Below, one piece after another: positions 63,649 through 64,000 of a DNA stretch of 64,000 nt. Positions within the stretch are counted from its first letter, which is position 1; each line of letters begins with the position of its first letter. The translations under genes and the position numbers were made by a program. The DNA is from Hyperoplus lanceolatus (taxonomy: Eukaryota; Chordata; Actinopteri; Uranoscopiformes; Ammodytidae), in assembly GCA_026929865.2 (NCBI GenBank), contig CM049395.1, positions 11,045,001 to 11,109,000 on the forward strand, read 5' to 3'. Below the pieces are notes generated by a model. That model saw nothing but the letters and a program-made list of their open reading frames with translations. It was not told the origin of the DNA and searched no databases.

Positions 63649-64000
63649 TATTCGACCGCAGGCAAACAGAATTAGCCGAGAAATCCACTCCGCTCCAGAA
63701 TAGGAGTGTGCAACATAGTGTGTAGTTTCAACAAGTGAGAGCTGTGATGAAAGGCCCTGACGTCGGTTCCATTCATGAAAGGCTGAAAGCAACGAACCTG
63801 TGGGGATGAAAATGCTTCTCTCAGCCTATATTGAGATGGCTATATACTGAGGTGGCAGGCAGGTGACAGTCAAGCCAAGCACGCCTAATATACCAGAGAG
63901 TGCAATAACTTCAAGGAACTCCAAGTCATTGCCACCAACAACAACCAAGTTCTCCACAGAAGAGAAGGAATGGTATCCTGCACTACTGATGGTTTGATGG

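Larger units (their letters stand above)
56471..64000. other. Right-hand flank, no coding exon recognised
   Basis: Probably garre1 5' intron or upstream DNA. It holds a SINE tail at about 56985-57168, (CA)40 at 57661-57740, a degenerate repeat at about 59480-59790, MITEs at 61369-61636 and 63290-63648 and (AC)n at 62573-62600. No CpG-rich promoter-like block stands out. Confidence 0.5.

Overview
The window is vertebrate nuclear DNA, almost certainly from a ray-finned (teleost) fish. Four multi-exon genes can be read with GT-AG splice sites. They are closest to human TAF4, LSM14A, SS18L2 and GARRE1 (KIAA0355). Introns are short to medium. The non-coding DNA is full of long (CA/GT)n microsatellites, small TTAA-ended and hAT-type MITEs, tRNA-derived SINEs and a decayed two-ORF LINE, a mix typical of teleosts. 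I saw no prokaryotic or viral coding signal.

Layout. (1) 1-21070, minus strand: the 5' three quarters of taf4, seven coding exons giving 791 codons. The C-terminal histone-fold exons lie beyond the left edge. (2) 21071-21919: an 849-bp head-to-head promoter between taf4 and lsm14a with a CRE palindrome and a ZNF143-like site. (3) 21920-about 29090, plus strand: complete lsm14a, ten coding exons, 441 codons and a 2-kb 3' UTR. An unlisted 27-nt frame-preserving microexon candidate lies between the exons for the FFD and TFG boxes. (4) 30334-about 31330, plus strand: complete ss18l2, four coding exons, 99 codons. (5) About 31512-55527, minus strand: the garre1 coding region, 13 coding exons and about 1,100 codons, convergent with ss18l2, with a likely upstream non-coding exon at 56371-56470. 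Its 11.5-kb first coding intron hosts a LINE in sense orientation at about 47350-51540. (6) 56471-64000: no coding exon recognised; repeats and probably more garre1 5' intron.

How the genes relate: all four are housekeeping regulators. Taf4 is a TFIID scaffold and SS18L2 is an SS18-type N-terminal protein, both nuclear. Lsm14a is a P-body translational repressor. Garre1 is a Rac effector reported to associate with P-bodies and stress granules. The order combines neighbours that in human sit on 20q13.33 (TAF4 head-to-head with LSM14B) and 19q13.11 (LSM14A beside GARRE1), so the block may preserve an arrangement older than the vertebrate genome duplications.

Main points for a second look: a one-base frame break inside the garre1 CAG/poly-Q tract, proven by exon phases; the lsm14a microexon next to an acceptor whose pyrimidine tract is (TG)14; a hammerhead-ribozyme-like fold in a Penelope-like tail at 15824-15869; a TTAA-terminated MITE family with at least six copies; the LINE's ORF1 stop and ORF2 start sharing one frame one codon apart; and three unique homeobox-site-rich blocks that look like conserved enhancers. 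Everything was read by eye; no alignment or database search was run.
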